DNA from: Tenrec ecaudatus
Lineage: Eukaryota; Chordata; Mammalia; Afrosoricida; Tenrecidae
NCBI RefSeq assembly: GCF_050624435.1
Contig: NC_134540.1
Span: 105,367,739-105,431,738 of the forward strand
DNA length: 64,000 nucleotides
Direction: 5' to 3'
Shown here: positions 46,774 through 58,715 of the stretch, piece after piece
How the letters are laid out: every line of letters begins with the position of its first letter
How positions within the stretch are numbered: the first letter of the stretch is position 1
Translations under genes and position numbers: made by a program
Notes under the pieces: model-generated
The model's input: the letters and a program-made list of their open reading frames with translations, nothing else
Databases searched by the model: none
Told to the model about the DNA's origin: nothing

Positions 46774-49700
46774 GAGGTGGCAAGACCCACTCTTGAGAGA
46801 CTGTGGGGTGTCCAATGTGGGTTCAATGTTCTCTCGCCAGAACAGTAGGATTCTCCTCATTTCATTTCTCACCTGGGGCAATCAGCCACAGCTGGACATT
46901 CTCTCGCTGCCCCAAACTGCTGCAGGGCACCAGGGGGATGCTGTGTTCCTGTACATGGGATGTTCCGGGAGGGGGAATCACTGACCAGATCGCAGACAGC
47001 TATTAATGGGGTGAAGGGATAGGCCGTCCACAATGAGGGGGAGGCCAAAGCAAAGGAAGGTAAAGGACACAAAGGTAAGTATTATTAGGGACAGAATCTG
47101 GCAGGAACAGTAAGAGCCAACTTGAATCAGCGGGCAGATACCCATGTGAGCTGAGTGGGTGTGGCATGGTGAACAGGAGCGCACCCACGAGTACATGGAG
47201 GTGTGCAGAGGTTGCTTCCACATATGCATCTGCATGTGTTGCAAACACATCCATGTCTAGCACAGAGCATAGAGACCAGAGTCATGAGGACTGCTTAACC
47301 ATCACTCAACCCCTTGGCGGGCAGCTAGGTAAACTGCATTACATAGCCCCCAAAGGCAAGGCTCTCCATCCTACTTTGGAGAAGCATGACTATGACTTTT
47401 GTCAAGCTTGTGAGCACTCATCTCAGTTGTAACTAACTACTGGTCTCTCTCACCAAGAGCCAAGAAGAGCAATGAAGATCCAAGATGCTAGGACACAACT
47501 GGTCCAAAGGACTAGTCCGAAACACTAGCTGGAGACCAGAAGAGCTAGCGAGCTACCCTGCTGACTGCGATGACACAAGTGGGTGACAACAGAATGTCCT
47601 GGCAATAGAAGGAACATGTAGAACGAAATTCCAAATGAACAAATTAGCAGCAGTCTCTGGTTAACTCTATTTTCTTTCTGTGACCTATGAACATGACATC
47701 AAGGACACAAGACAGTATAGAGACCGTACCACCTGGAAATGAATTCACGTCTGGGATCAGCTTTCAATCAAACGACAGACAGACCCATGGAGGGAACCCC
47801 ACCGCTCGGGAGGTATGCATACCTTAGAGTGATCAGCCAAGTGTCTCGGTGCCACCTGGTGTCAACAGGGGTACCTTCAGACCACAACATTCTAAACATT
47901 CGCAAGTCACCTCTGGAACAATCTCTTTCAGGCTTCCGTGAGACGTGAAACATCAATTTTGTCTTGCAATTCTCAGAACTCACACTTTCCTTTTTCTTGG
48001 GAGGTGTTTCTAAGGATTCTCCTTCCTTGCTCGTGATGCCCAAAAGACACACGTGGTGAGAGATGTTACAGCACCTGGGCTAACAGCAGGGAGAAAAATC
48101 TAGCCAGTCTATGCTTACCAGACTATTTCTAATCTTGGATTGAAGTAACCCTGTTATGGAGTTTATTCCAACTATTTCCAGCTAAAGGTCCATTATCTCT
48201 AGGGGAGATGACTATGCCCATTAGGAGTTGGTTAACTCTCCTTTCTTTCTGTGACCTATGAGCATGACATCAAGGACACAAGACAGTCAGACCAGTTGGC
48301 CTCCTTTAAATAGCACGGAAACACTACACTTACTACCCTAATCACGTGGCCGCCCTGAGCATCTCAGGCACAGCTAGGGCCTGGCTGCTACTTTGCCCCT
48401 GGCCTGCATGCAGACACCGTTTGTCGTGGTCCACAGTTGGTGATTTGCGGCTGGAAAAACCAGGATTCATCCGTGGTTGCTGGTGGAGTACAGACCTAGA
48501 CTCAGCCTTGTGAGGCTGAGTCCATCTCCCGCCCACTGACTGTGACTTTGGTTTGTGAAGCAAAAGATGCTGATGATGGGCTGGCAGGTTACACAGACAG
48601 AGATCCAAGGTGAAGGAGCCGCAGGAAGGCAACACTCCGGACTCTGGATCGCTGGGCGCTATCTGGGCACTAGTCCTGTGAGAGTTCCCTTACCCCCCGG
48701 CCTCGGAGGCTTCTTTCTCTCTAGCCCTCGCCACCGCCGCCTGTCACTGGCTTTAGTAACAGAGCCAGGCTCAGTGTTGGCTGCTGCAGACTTGTTCACC
48801 TCTGGAATGTTGGCGATCATGCTTCCTTCTGCAGCCAAATGTGGTCTCAGAGCTCTCGGTGTTTACTTTTCAGGGCAGAGAAGGCAGTGTGATGAGATAA
48901 TCTTTACGGTGGATTGACTCACTTTGATCAGATAAACCCTCACGAAGTAGATAATGTGTTCACACAGTTCTTTGCCTTCGTTCTTTCTTTTTTTTAAAGA
49001 CCAATTTGAACCTTGAGTTCAAAACTAAAGGCTCAAGGGAAAAAAGCACCATTGCACGCTCCTTTTGCAACTTGCTCGTTGTGCTTGTTTGGATAACCAT
49101 CAGTCCGCAAAGATTATCAGTGAACAGATGTTGAGCTAGCCGGGCCCTTCCTCGGTGGCATGGTGAGCAGACTGAGCTGCTGTGAGCAGTGAGGCGGCCC
49201 TCCCTTTGGGAAGTTACCAGAGCCCAAACTCACAGCTCAGACAACAGATACCCAGTGCTCGCTTTGGAGAATGCTAACAATAAGACTGCTGTTGACCTAC
49301 CTCAGTTCTCTTCTGCTCAGAGAATACCTGTGTGGCCAATCTAGGAGTGTATTTCATTAGGACTGTAAGTGTGAAATCCTGTTCAAATGGCAAGGAGAAA
49401 ACTGAGGCTGATGTCAACTTGTGGTCAGGAGGGCAGAAAATGTGGCCAGGATAAGACACAGGAAGGTCGGGCCCACTGCCCCGAGTGCGCCTGAAGCAGA
49501 GGAGGGCCGCTCTCCCTGGGGTTCCAAAGCTGCGCGTCTACAGGAGCAGACGGTCTTGAGGAGCTGGTGCATGGACCCCTGAGCACGCAGCCGGCAGCCT
49601 GCCCTCACCCTGCAGCGCTCCTGCGACAGGACGCCGAGGCTCACCACACTCAAAGCGAAAGGGACGGCTGGCAGGCACTTTCTATCCAACTGAAGGGCAG

Positions 49701-49934
49701 CCGTCCTTGCTGGCAGTGGGGGCCCCTTCAGATGGCAGTGGGGTCCTGAGCTGGCAGTCTGGTCCCAGTTCACACGGCTCCTGATTTTCTCAGTCTTGAA
49801 GCGTGGAGACATGTTATGTGGAAAGGCCTGGGGTAGTGGCTGGCACATACCATGGACTTCAAAATGTTGGTGGAAAAATGGAATGAAAAGATAATGGAGT
49901 TTTTCCAAAGATTTTTGTGAAAGCCCTTCGTAGG
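46774..49934. other. Unassigned intronic DNA with a dispersed direct repeat
   Basis: About 3.1 kb without a recognised element. Two stretches of 59 bases repeat in direct orientation (47658-47716, 48229-48287). The 248-codon open frame at 49414-50160 (-) runs across SINE remains and is not believed to be coding. Confidence 0.35.
47658..48287. repeat. 59-bp direct repeats 571 bp apart
   Basis: 47658-47716 and 48229-48287 share 'ggttaactct', 'tttctttctgtgacctatga' and 'catgacatcaaggacacaag' with only a few differences. They could be terminal repeats of an old element or a local duplication. No TG..CA ends are evident. Confidence 0.6.
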
Positions 49935-49980
49935 TGTTGCTATGAGTCGGAATTGATCCAATGGCAGTGGGGTTGGCTGG
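49935..49980 (+). mobile_element. AfroSINE 3' tail remnant
   Basis: 'ttgctatgagtcggaattga' followed by 'ggcagtggggttgg' is the 3' end of an AfroSINE. The rest is lost. Confidence 0.6.
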
Positions 49981-50437
49981 CTTTGGGTCATAGGAGTTCA
50001 ATGTGCATCTGTGCAGTCCGATCCCACTCAACTGTGAGGGGGCTTTGTGTGTGAAAATCCCGATTCCTGAACAGCCCAGAGACTTTGTTAGTGTGACAAA
50101 ACCGCCTGCATTCCCACGCCTCTGGGATCCTGGAGCTGTTTCTGTCATTCCCTGTGGCATGCTTTCCCTGCCACTTTGCTAGGGAGAGAACGCGTGCGTC
50201 TTTCACAACGGCGGCACAGGACCATTTTCAGAGAGGGCCTCTAGTAGCCTGGACAGGCCGAGAGCTGAGCTTTGGATCACAGATGCCACCCTTCCTGACC
50301 CTTGGTCATCGCCATAATGGAGAAACCCATTGTCCCTGCCAGGTGACAGGAAACCCAAAGAAAGGATTGGCTCCACAGCTAAATACGTGACATATACACA
50401 TAGCTCACCCAACCTCGCTCCCCCACCCCAAATGCAA
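49981..50437. other. Unassigned intronic DNA
   Basis: Nothing recognised. Confidence 0.3.
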
Positions 50438-50615
50438 ACCCACTGCCATCAAGTCAATTCTGACTCATAGGGAGCCTACACAGATGGAGGAGAACGGCCT
50501 CCTTTGGGTTTCTGAGGTGGTAACTCTTTATGGGAGCAGGCAGCCTCATCTTTCTCCTTCAGAATACTGGTGGTTTCGAACTGCTGACCTTGTGATGAAC
50601 AGCCCACTATGTAAC
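50438..50615 (-). mobile_element. AfroSINE
   Basis: 'cactgccatcaagtcaattc' on the left and 'cgaactgctgaccttgtgat' on the right, the reverse complement of tail and B-box. Confidence 0.9.
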
Positions 50616-50674
50616 CAGTTCATCTCAGTATATAGCAATCTCAAAATCCTTTTCTCTAACTTGTTTTTACCTTA

Positions 50675-50925
50675 AACCCATTGCTGCGGAGTTGATTCTA
50701 ACTCGTAGTGACTCTATAGGATGGAGCGCTGCCCCTGTGGGTTTTGGAAGCTGTACATCTTTTTTATCTTTATAAATTGTTTTGTTGGGGGCTCTCGTGG
50801 CTGCAAGGTTTTATGGAAGTGGATGCAGACAGTCACATCTTTCTCCCACAGAGCGACTGGTGGCTTCGAGCCGGCAACTTTCTGTTAGCAGCCAACTGCT
50901 TATCCACGGGGCCACCCAAATGGCT
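50675..50925 (-). mobile_element. AfroSINE with internal extra sequence
   Basis: 'aaacccattgctgcggagtt' to 'caactgcttatccacggggc'. About 50 bases of T-rich sequence ('tttttatctttataaattg') and a second start-like segment lie in the middle. It may be two overlapping SINE pieces. Confidence 0.8.
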
Positions 50926-52169
50926 TCTCACTTCTTGGAGAAACCAGGGATCATTGAGTTAATATCTAAAGTGGGTGCTATGCTTCCCATATCTCCTATT
51001 TCTACTTGTTCATGAAAACTCAGGTTAATAAAATGTGGCCTTTCGAGAACGGAAGAGTTGACAACACAGAGGTAAAGATCAGAGGGAGGGAGACACCCTT
51101 GTGGGCGTGTTTACTGTGTCCCACTGGGAGCAAGCAGCGGTGCAAGTTCCCCTCAGCTACGAGGTGTCCCCGGCACCTGGAAGGACACTGGCATGACAGC
51201 TGTGTGGCTGGTTCATGGAGTGGTGGTGCTGCCAAGCCACGGCCATTTGGGAACCCGCGGCAGAGAACTGTCTACAAGAGACCCGGGAAGGAGACTTTTG
51301 CCTGTACTACGCTTGTCCACCAGAGACCAAACTGAAGCGTGAACGAGCAGTTAAAAAGATCAAGCTGTAAGTGCATCGGAGTCCCTTTCCTTTACAAACC
51401 CACAATACACATTCTGCCTTGGGGGGACAGCTGGGTGTCCCTGGGATCCCAAGATCTTCGTTACCCAAGTCAACGAGGGAAGCCCATGCCGGCATCACTC
51501 TGCGTGCTGGCAGCTCAACTACTCTTGGCCTGAGGAAGAGTCGGACAGTCATTCCAATGAGAATGATAAGAAATTTCTCAGTGAAATCTGTTGTTTTGTT
51601 CAAACAAGACTGTGGTTTTCATTAACTTCCCTTTAGTTAAGGGTGCTGAAAACAAATGGTTCCTTTTTCTTTTATTTCCCAAATTTGGACACTACTAGAG
51701 ATGGACATGCCCACTGGAAGGTGCCTCTCAGACGGCTGCCCAATGGTGGCACACACTTCCCTTTCGGGGTCACATACACATCTTTCTGGGAAAGCCGCTT
51801 ACGTGAAAATGTGGCTTGCCTTTCTCTTTGTGATGACAGTATTTACTTGTTATACCACCAGGCACACCGTGTCCCCCAGCCAGTTCCCCCAACCCCAACC
51901 TTATTCTGATGCAAGAGAAGATCACGCTGTAAGATGTCTTGGGTCGGGGCAGCTTCCTCCCTATTATCTGACCACTCTCTTCCTCCTCCTCATTGGGACC
52001 TCTCAACAAACGCTACTACTTACTTTTCTTTCCCACACCGCCTGCAATCTGCTCAGTGGCCGGATCAGATGGGTGCTCCCCATCTGTGCGCGTCTAATAA
52101 CTTCAGGATTCGGTACTGAGCAGGCCCTCGATGAAGGGTGAAAGGGTTCCTTTACATCTTCGTTTTGGA
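50926..52169. other. Unassigned intronic DNA
   Basis: About 1.2 kb without a recognised repeat or exon. Confidence 0.3.
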
Positions 52170-52372
52170 CTAAAACCAAACCTACTGTAAACCAAGTCAA
52201 TTCAGACTTGTAGTGACCCCACTGGACAGAGCAGAACTGCCCCACAGGCGCCCCACAGCCCTGGAATCTTTCAGAAAGAGACATCTTTCTCCTGTTGACC
52301 ATTTGGTGGGTTCAATGCCAACCTCTGGCTAGTCGCAGGGCATTTAACCTGTGCAGAGCCAGGGTTCCACTC
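52170..52372 (-). mobile_element. AfroSINE, diverged
   Basis: 'ctaaaaccaaacctactgta', 'agcagaactgccccacaggc', and 'catttaacctgtgcagagcc' in reverse-complement order. Confidence 0.75.
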
Positions 52373-52499
52373 AAGTAGATTAGGTAGCCATGAACAGGTA
52401 AGTATTTGATTGCCACCTAATATTTTATTGTGACAAATTCAACTTTTTATATTCTACTAGAAAATACATTTCTGCTTGATTACAACTTTAGGTAAAGAA

Positions 52500-52862
52500 A
52501 AGGAATCCAGAGGCACAATGGTTCAGAGCTTGGCTGCTAATTGAAAGGTGAGCAGTTTGAATCCACTGGCTGCTCTGAGGGAGAAAGATGGGGCAGTGTC
52601 CTTCAATAAAGGGCACAGCCTGGGAAGCCCTAAGGGGCAGTACACCTGTCCTGGAGCAGGGGTTCTCAGCCTTCCTCATGCTGCGACCCTTTCATACAGT
52701 TCCTCATATGGTGGTGACCCCCAACCATAAAATTATTTTCCTTGCTACTTCATCACTGTCATTTTGCTTCTGTTATGAATCAGGTGACTCCAGTGAAAGG
52801 GGTCATGGCCCACAGGTTGAGAACTGCCGTCCCAGAGGCTTGCTATGAGTTACACACCTCAA
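52500..52862 (+). mobile_element. AfroSINE carrying a SPIN-type MITE
   Basis: Left part (52500-52656): 'ccagaggcacaatggttcag', 'tgctaattgaaaggtgagca' and 'ggcagtacacctgtcctg'. Right part (52838-52862): 'gcttgctatgagtt'. The hAT MITE sits between the 'cctgtcct' and 'gctatgag' parts of the SINE. Confidence 0.85.
52657..52829. mobile_element. SPIN-type hAT MITE
   Basis: 173-bp non-autonomous element. 12-bp terminal inverted repeats (CAGGGGTTCTCA and, reversed, CGGCAGTTCTCA) are close to the SPIN terminus CAGCGGTTCTCA. Flanked by an 8-bp target duplication (tcctggag/tcccagag, 6 of 8 identical), as expected for hAT. Inner landmarks 'ctgcgaccctttcatacagt', 'aaccataaaattattttcct' and 'tcatggcccacaggttgaga' match the SPIN/URR1 layout I know. 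SPIN elements are known to have entered several tetrapod genomes, tenrec included, by horizontal transfer. Confidence 0.88.
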
Positions 52863-53454
52863 TGGCACACAGGAAAAAGTTAGAGGTGAACGAATGGATA
52901 CAGCTCCACTCTGCAGTCAAGTTGCACATGGAAACCAATGTCCCGAAAGCCTGTGTGTGAGCTTCTGGTCTGGGTGCTGCTGGTGTGTGGGACTAAGTCA
53001 GTCGGACATGGTACATGGTATCAGCCTCCCTGGAGCTTACTATCCACCAGGGAGAATGGCCACCACAAGTCACTCTGCAAATACTCAGGTCGCTGCCCTA
53101 TCAATACTCACAGAAAGTCAAGATATAGGTCTAAACAAATCAATTACTAAGGGTGCTGTTTTTAGAGGGTGAAGATTTGGGAGTTGTGATGGGCTCTTGA
53201 GTTTCTGAGATGAGAAGAGACCCTCACTAAGACTGAGCCTCTAATACTGACACAGTTTGCTACTTATCAACCAAGATTAAAATTGTCATGTGTGATTAGA
53301 GCTTGTCTCCACTGGAGCTAATCAAAATTTCAGAGGATGTACGTAGAGCCACAAGATGTTTCTTATCAGTGTAGGGTCTCAAAGCTGCAACACATCTCAT
53401 CAGGCGTCTTGTGAAGCAGCCTGATTACACAGTGTTTTCTGGACAGGGGTGGGG
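52863..53454. other. Unassigned intronic DNA
   Basis: Nothing recognised. Confidence 0.3.
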
Positions 53455-53620
53455 AAAAGTGTATCAAGAATGGATTCCAACTCACAGCAACTCTATGGGG
53501 CAGGGAACTTTCTCATGTCTCTCTCCTGTGGCGCAACGAGTGGGTTCCAATTGCTGACCATGCAGTTAGCAGCCTAGCTTGTCACCCACTACCTCACCAG
53601 GGCAAGCTGATAATGATTGT
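53455..53620 (-). mobile_element. AfroSINE, diverged
   Basis: 'ggattccaactcacagcaac' to 'cactacctcaccagggc' in reverse-complement order. Confidence 0.75.
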
Positions 53621-54139
53621 ACAGCCCATCCTCCAAGGACGTCTGATGGTGTTACTCTGCAGTGTAAAAAGCTTCCACGGTCCTCTTACACGTACAGTAT
53701 AAAAATGAGGCTCCACTGTACTGCTGCTGCCTCCTCAAGCTTCTCTTCCCCCCACCCCCGTGTCCAGTCCACCCCACCCATCGCCTTTCACTCCAACCCC
53801 ACCTACTTGTGGTTCCTCGAATTTGGTACATTCTTTCACTATGCCACATGGTTATGCCACTGCCCTCACGCTCACTGCACTTGCAATCCTTTCTCAGCTT
53901 TAGGGGTGCACTCGTCACACTCGGAAGGTGCTGTAGAAGTGCCAGAAGCCCGGCAGCAGGAGAGTCTGCAGTGATCGCGACGGTTCAAGACCCCAGCACA
54001 GTGTTTAGCTGGGTGCAGAGTCAACAGTGATAACTACTGGGAGACTAAAAGGAACTCAAGAAAGGCATAGAGGAAAGGGAAGCTAAATTTGTAGCAGTTT
54101 TTGTTGATCTTCCTTGTATTAAATTCTAGATTTGGCTTA
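53621..54139. other. Unassigned intronic DNA
   Basis: Nothing recognised. Confidence 0.3.
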
Positions 54140-54320
54140 TGGGCCCAGGTGGTGAAATGGTTAACCTCTTAGCTTCTAACAGAAAATTCAGAGGTTTGAA
54201 TACACCAACTACCACCTGGGAGAAAGGACCAGGAGATCTGCTCCCATAAAGATGAAAGCTGGGGAAACCCAATGGGCCAGTACTACATTACTATGGATCA
54301 GAATCGATGGCACACAACAA
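54140..54320 (+). mobile_element. AfroSINE, diverged
   Basis: 'gggcccaggtggtgaaatgg', 'ctaacagaaaattcagaggt', and end 'gaatcgatggcacacaacaa', which resembles the RTE tail. Confidence 0.75.
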
Positions 54321-54844
54321 AAGACTTGGCTTACTTTTGGTTTAACTTCCTTGGTAGACTATCTGTGCCCACTGATTATACACTGAAGGGTAATTTCTGA
54401 TGCTTGGGAAAGGTCCAAAAGAGACACGTTTGGTGAGTTTTTTTTCTCCCTCTTTAACAACAACAACAAAAGAAATCAATATAACCAAACCCCATTAGTT
54501 GTTAATTTCAAGTATTAGGTATAGAAGTGGAAGATAAAGTCCTCACTTGGGAATGAAAAAGGAGATAAATGGATAATGGATGTGCTTATTTTTATGTTAA
54601 TAGGTATTTGAGCATATCTGATAATTTTACAAAGAGTTTATTGGGCGGCCTGTGATTTTTGTGTATTTTCAAAAAGAGCAGGATGGTGTTTCCAAGAACA
54701 TACAGGAATGGAATGAGAAGGATTAAGAACCGAAAAACTTAACAACAGCAAAAGTAGCCAAAGTATAAAAGGTGGGGGAGATTTTCTACAGGTACGTGCT
54801 AGACCACTATTGGATTTAGGAAGGGATGCACATTAGTTCTTAGA
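54321..54844. other. Unassigned A/T-rich intronic DNA
   Basis: No recognised element up to the target duplication of the following L1. Confidence 0.3.
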
Positions 54845-54861
54845 GCAGTTTGCTTTCCAAT

Positions 54862-56938
54862 GACACATCAGACAAAGGCCTTATTACTAAAACCTACAGT
54901 ACTCTGCTAGCTTATAAAAAGAAAAAACTATTTGCCCCCTGAGGAGGTGGGCAAAGGAACTGAGCAGAAGTTTCACAAGAGCAAAAATCTGATTGGCCAA
55001 TAAACTTATGAGAAAATGTCCAGAGTACAGAGGAGCAAATGAAAAGGGAAGGAGAGAGAGTAGAACACATCCTGGCCCACCAAGTCCTGAGGATGATGTT
55101 CCTGCTCAGAGCAGCCGATGCAGAGAGGACCATAGGGCGGGCCCCACTACAAGACACATTCCCTCACTGACCCATAGTGCTACGAGGGACAACACTGAAG
55201 GCACAGTGCCAGAATTGTGCCCAATCTGACTCCATAATCTGACTCTACCACACCAGGCAAAATGCTAAGGGTAAGCAACAGAGCAGCAAGGGGAGCAAAA
55301 CAATGAAGTCCCTGGGGAATACCAAAAAGACTTTGGGGCCAGGCCGTGGCACCCCATCAGACTTGACCAGAAAACACTCCTAAAGGCCAACAAACAGACC
55401 TGGAACTATTTATTAGTCTTTCTTTTTCTTTTGTTGTTGGTTTTGTTTTCTTTTGCTTTGTCTTGTTTTTGTGCTTATTATTGTCTCTGCATGTCTATCT
55501 AGATAAGATAGATGGGATAAACAATCTGGAGGAGAAAACAAGTGGACCAATGTTTCCAGGGGATATGGGAGAGGGGGATGTGGGAGAAAGGAAGTGGGTA
55601 TTAATAAACCTAGGGATAAGGCAAAAACAAGTGATCTAAAATTGATGGCGAGGAGGGTGCAGGATGCCTGTTGGTCTTAATCAAGGGCAATGGAACCAAG
55701 AGGAATGACTGAAACCCAAATGAAGGCAGAACATGATAGTAGGACAAGAGGAAAGTAAGAGTAAATAGAGGAAAGAACTAGGAGGCAAAGGGGTCAAATC
55801 GAGGTCTAAATACAGGCATGTGCATATGTAAATATATTTATCTATAACGATAGGGAAATAGATCTATGTACATATATTTATATGTTAAGTATTAAGGTAG
55901 CAGATGGACATTGGGCCTCTACTCAAGTCCTCCCTCAGTGCAAGAATACTTTGTTCTAATAACCTGGCATTCTGTGATGCTCCCCTTCCCCACAATCACG
56001 GAAGACAAAATGGGTGCACAAGCAAATATGGTGAAGAAAGCTGATGGTGCCCAGCTACCAAAAAATATAGCATCTGGGGTCTTAAAGGCTTGAAGATAAA
56101 CACATGGTCATCTAGCTGAGAAGCAACAAAACCCACATGGAAAGAAGCACACCAGCCTGTGTGATCATGAGGTGTTGATGGGATCAGGTATCAGGTACCA
56201 AAGACCCAGAACAAAAAATCATATCAATGGGAATGAGGGGGAATGTGGAGTAGAGACCCAAAGCCAATCGATAGACAATTGGACACCTTACAGAAGGGTC
56301 ACAGGAAGAGATGAGTCAGTCAGGGTACAGTTTAGCACCAATGGAACATACAGCTTTCCTCTAGTTCTTTACTGCTTCCTCCCCTTATCATGACAGCAGT
56401 GCTACCTTACAGATCTGGTTAGACCAGAACATGTACACTGATAGAGATAAGAACTGGAAACATAGGAAATCCAGGGCAGATATACCCTCAGGACCAATAA
56501 CGGGAGTTGTTACACCAGGAGAGTAAGGGGAAGGTGGTGGGAGAAAGGGGGAATTGATCACAATGATTTACATATAAACCCCTCCCAGAGGGAAAGACAG
56601 CAGAAATGTGAATGAAGGGAGACATCGGTCAATGTAAAACATGATAAAATAATAATAATTTATAAATTATCAAGGATTCACGAGGGAGGGAGAAAAATGA
56701 AGAGCTGATACAAAGGGTTCAAATGTTTTGAGACTGATGAGGGCAACAAATGCACAAATGTGCTTGACACAATGGATGGATATATGGATTGTGATGAGTT
56801 GTATGCGCCCCAATAAAACGATTTAAAAAATGATGTTAACAACATATGTACAAATGTGCTTGACATATGGATGTATGTATGGATTGTCATAAGAGCTGTA
56901 CGAGCCCCCAATAAAATAATTTTTGTAAAAAAAAGAAT
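54862..56938 (+). mobile_element. Older L1, 5'-truncated and internally deleted, single 3' UTR unit
   Basis: Begins in ORF2 ('gacaaaggccttattactaa'), keeps about 160 bases of it, then jumps near 55021 into the 3' UTR, so ORF2's end is deleted. The 3' UTR has only one copy of the ~250-bp unit. The 3' terminus is doubled: a first end near 56820 and a second of about 105 bases to 56935. Flanking 'agtttgctttc' at about 54847 and 56939 looks like the target duplication. More diverged than the elements at 3913 and 42641. Confidence 0.88.
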
Positions 56939-56949
56939 AGTTTGCTTTC

Positions 56950-57315
56950 AAAATACATATATACATTTCCTATATATTAGGTTTACTTAAAATAGTCATT
57001 AAGAAATGTACTTGTTTACATTAGGGGAAAAATCTTTGCTTGCTTGGTTTATAGAATTATTAAGTTTCTGAACACATTAAATTATAGGACACTCATTAAA
57101 TAAAGGAAAATAAGCACACTTAACAGAGTAAGAAAAAGTCTTGTTAATTCAAATGATTTCTAGCTGCATTACTAACAAATGCTACTTTTCATACAGTCTA
57201 GCATCAACAAAGTAAGCAAGAGGTTAAACATGAACTACAAGGTCTAAATTTTGCTGTAAACATCCTGAGGACAAGAACTGCAGGTCTCTTTTTGGCCTTT
57301 TACATTCTCTGCAAC
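56950..57315. other. Unassigned A/T-rich intronic DNA
   Basis: No recognised element. Confidence 0.3.
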
Positions 57316-57445
57316 CCTGGTGCAGAAGTGGTTATGGCGCCGACCAGGCTTTCTACTCCTGTAAGGAGACAGTCTTGTAGCCCACGGGGGCAGTTCTCTG
57401 TAGAGTCACTATGAGTTGCCATTGACTTGATGGCACTGAGTTGTT
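57316..57445 (+). mobile_element. AfroSINE, internally deleted
   Basis: 'aaccctggtgcagaagtggt' joins almost directly to 'ccaggctttctactcctgta', so the middle (B-box region) is missing. Tail 'agtcactatgagttgccatt'. Confidence 0.8.
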
Positions 57446-57478
57446 TGTTTTGTTATTTATTTATTTAATTTATTTATT

Positions 57479-58225
57479 TTAACATTTTATTAGGGGCTCA
57501 TACAACTCTTATCACAATCCATACATATACATACATCAATTGTATAAAGCACATCTGTACATTCTTTGCCCTAATCATTTTCTTTTTTTTTCCTCCTCTT
57601 TTCTTTTTTTACATTTTATTAGGGGCTCATACAACTCTTATCACAATCCATACATCAATTGTATAAAGCACATCTGCACATTCCCTGCCCCAATCATTCT
57701 CAAAGCATTTGCTCTCCACTTAAGCCCTTTGCATCAGGTCCTCTTTTTTTTTCCCCTCTCTCCACGCTCCCCCCTCCCTCATGTGCCCTTGGTAATTTAT
57801 ACATTGTTATTTTGTCATATCTTGCCCTATCCGGAGTCTCCTTTCTCCCCCTTCTCTGCTGTCCATCTCCCAGGGAGGAGGTTACATGTGGATCCTTGTA
57901 ATCAGTTCCCCCTTTCCAACCCACTCACCCTACACTCTCCCAGCCTCACCCCTCACACCCCTGGTCCTGAACGTATCATCCGCCCTGGATTCCCTGTGCC
58001 TCCAGCTTCTATATGTACCAGTGTACAACCTCTGCCCTATCCAGCCCTGCAAGGTAGAATTCGGATCATGGTAGTTGGGGGGAAGGAAGCATCTAGGATC
58101 TGGGGAAAAGCTGTGTTCTTCATCGGTACTACCTCGCACCCTGACTGACCCGTCTCCTCAGGGGATCTCTAGTGGTCGACACTTGGGCTCGGGTCTCCAC
58201 TCTGTACTTCCCCCTTCATTCAATA
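57479..58225 (-). mobile_element. L1 3' end with duplicated terminus (double tail)
   Basis: Read on the minus strand, a 3' UTR segment (58225 to about 57611) ends in AATAAA and an A-rich spacer. A second terminus of about 105 bases follows (57581-57479), with its own AATAAA. The spacer is almost identical to that in the element at 149-573. Both also share the subfamily-specific 'tttataca' and 'tgcaaaggg' variants. Confidence 0.9.
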
Positions 58226-58226
58226 T

Positions 58227-58320
58227 GGTGTGTATATATATATACATACACACACACATATACATACATACATACATACACACATATATACATACATATA
58301 TATATATATTTTTTTTTTTT
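58227..58320. repeat. Compound TA/TACA microsatellite with T-run
   Basis: Mixed 'tatata', 'tacatacata' and 'cacacaca' units ending in a run of T. Confidence 0.9.
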
Positions 58321-58376
58321 GCATGATGCCTTTTTCAAGTAAGAGAGAAATAGGAGGTTTTATACTTCCACTGTGA

Positions 58377-58485
58377 TTTAAAGTTTTGGAAACTCAAAGT
58401 GGGTGGGGGGCAGTTCCATGCTGTTCTATAGGGTGGCTCTCAGAAGGAATCAACTTGCTGGCAGGGAGTGTGGCTTGAAAGTACC
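58377..58485 (+). mobile_element. AfroSINE 3' half
   Basis: 'tttggaaactcaaagtgggt', then 'tagggtggctctcagaagga' and 'ggcagggagtgtggctt'. The head is missing. Confidence 0.65.
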
Positions 58486-58491
58486 GACCGA

Positions 58492-58715
58492 GGGGCGCTG
58501 GCTGTGTACTGGATTCCTCTTTGGACTGCTAACCACAAGATCAGTGGTTCAAACTCACTAGCAGCTCTGAGGGAGAACGATGAGGCTTCCTGCCTTTGTA
58601 AATATCATTACCATGGGAAACCCAAAGGATCAGTTTTACTCTGTCCTGCAGGGTCACTATCAGTCACACTCAGGGTTACTATAAGACTGGATGTCAGTGA
58701 GCTTGGTTTGGTTCA
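58492..58715 (+). mobile_element. AfroSINE
   Basis: 'gaggggcgctggctgtgtac', 'aaccacaagatcagtggttc', 'gggaaacccaaaggatcagt', and a short tail duplication ('agtcacactcagggttacta'). Confidence 0.8.

Noticed and set aside
49414-50160. 248-codon open frame on the minus strand
   Set aside because: It crosses an AfroSINE tail remnant, has no recognisable domain and overlaps open frames on the other strand.
57540-58148. 202-codon open frame
   Set aside because: It is the reverse strand of an L1 3' UTR. The same 'HFIRGSYNSYHNPYI' peptide recurs in every antisense L1 3' end in the window.
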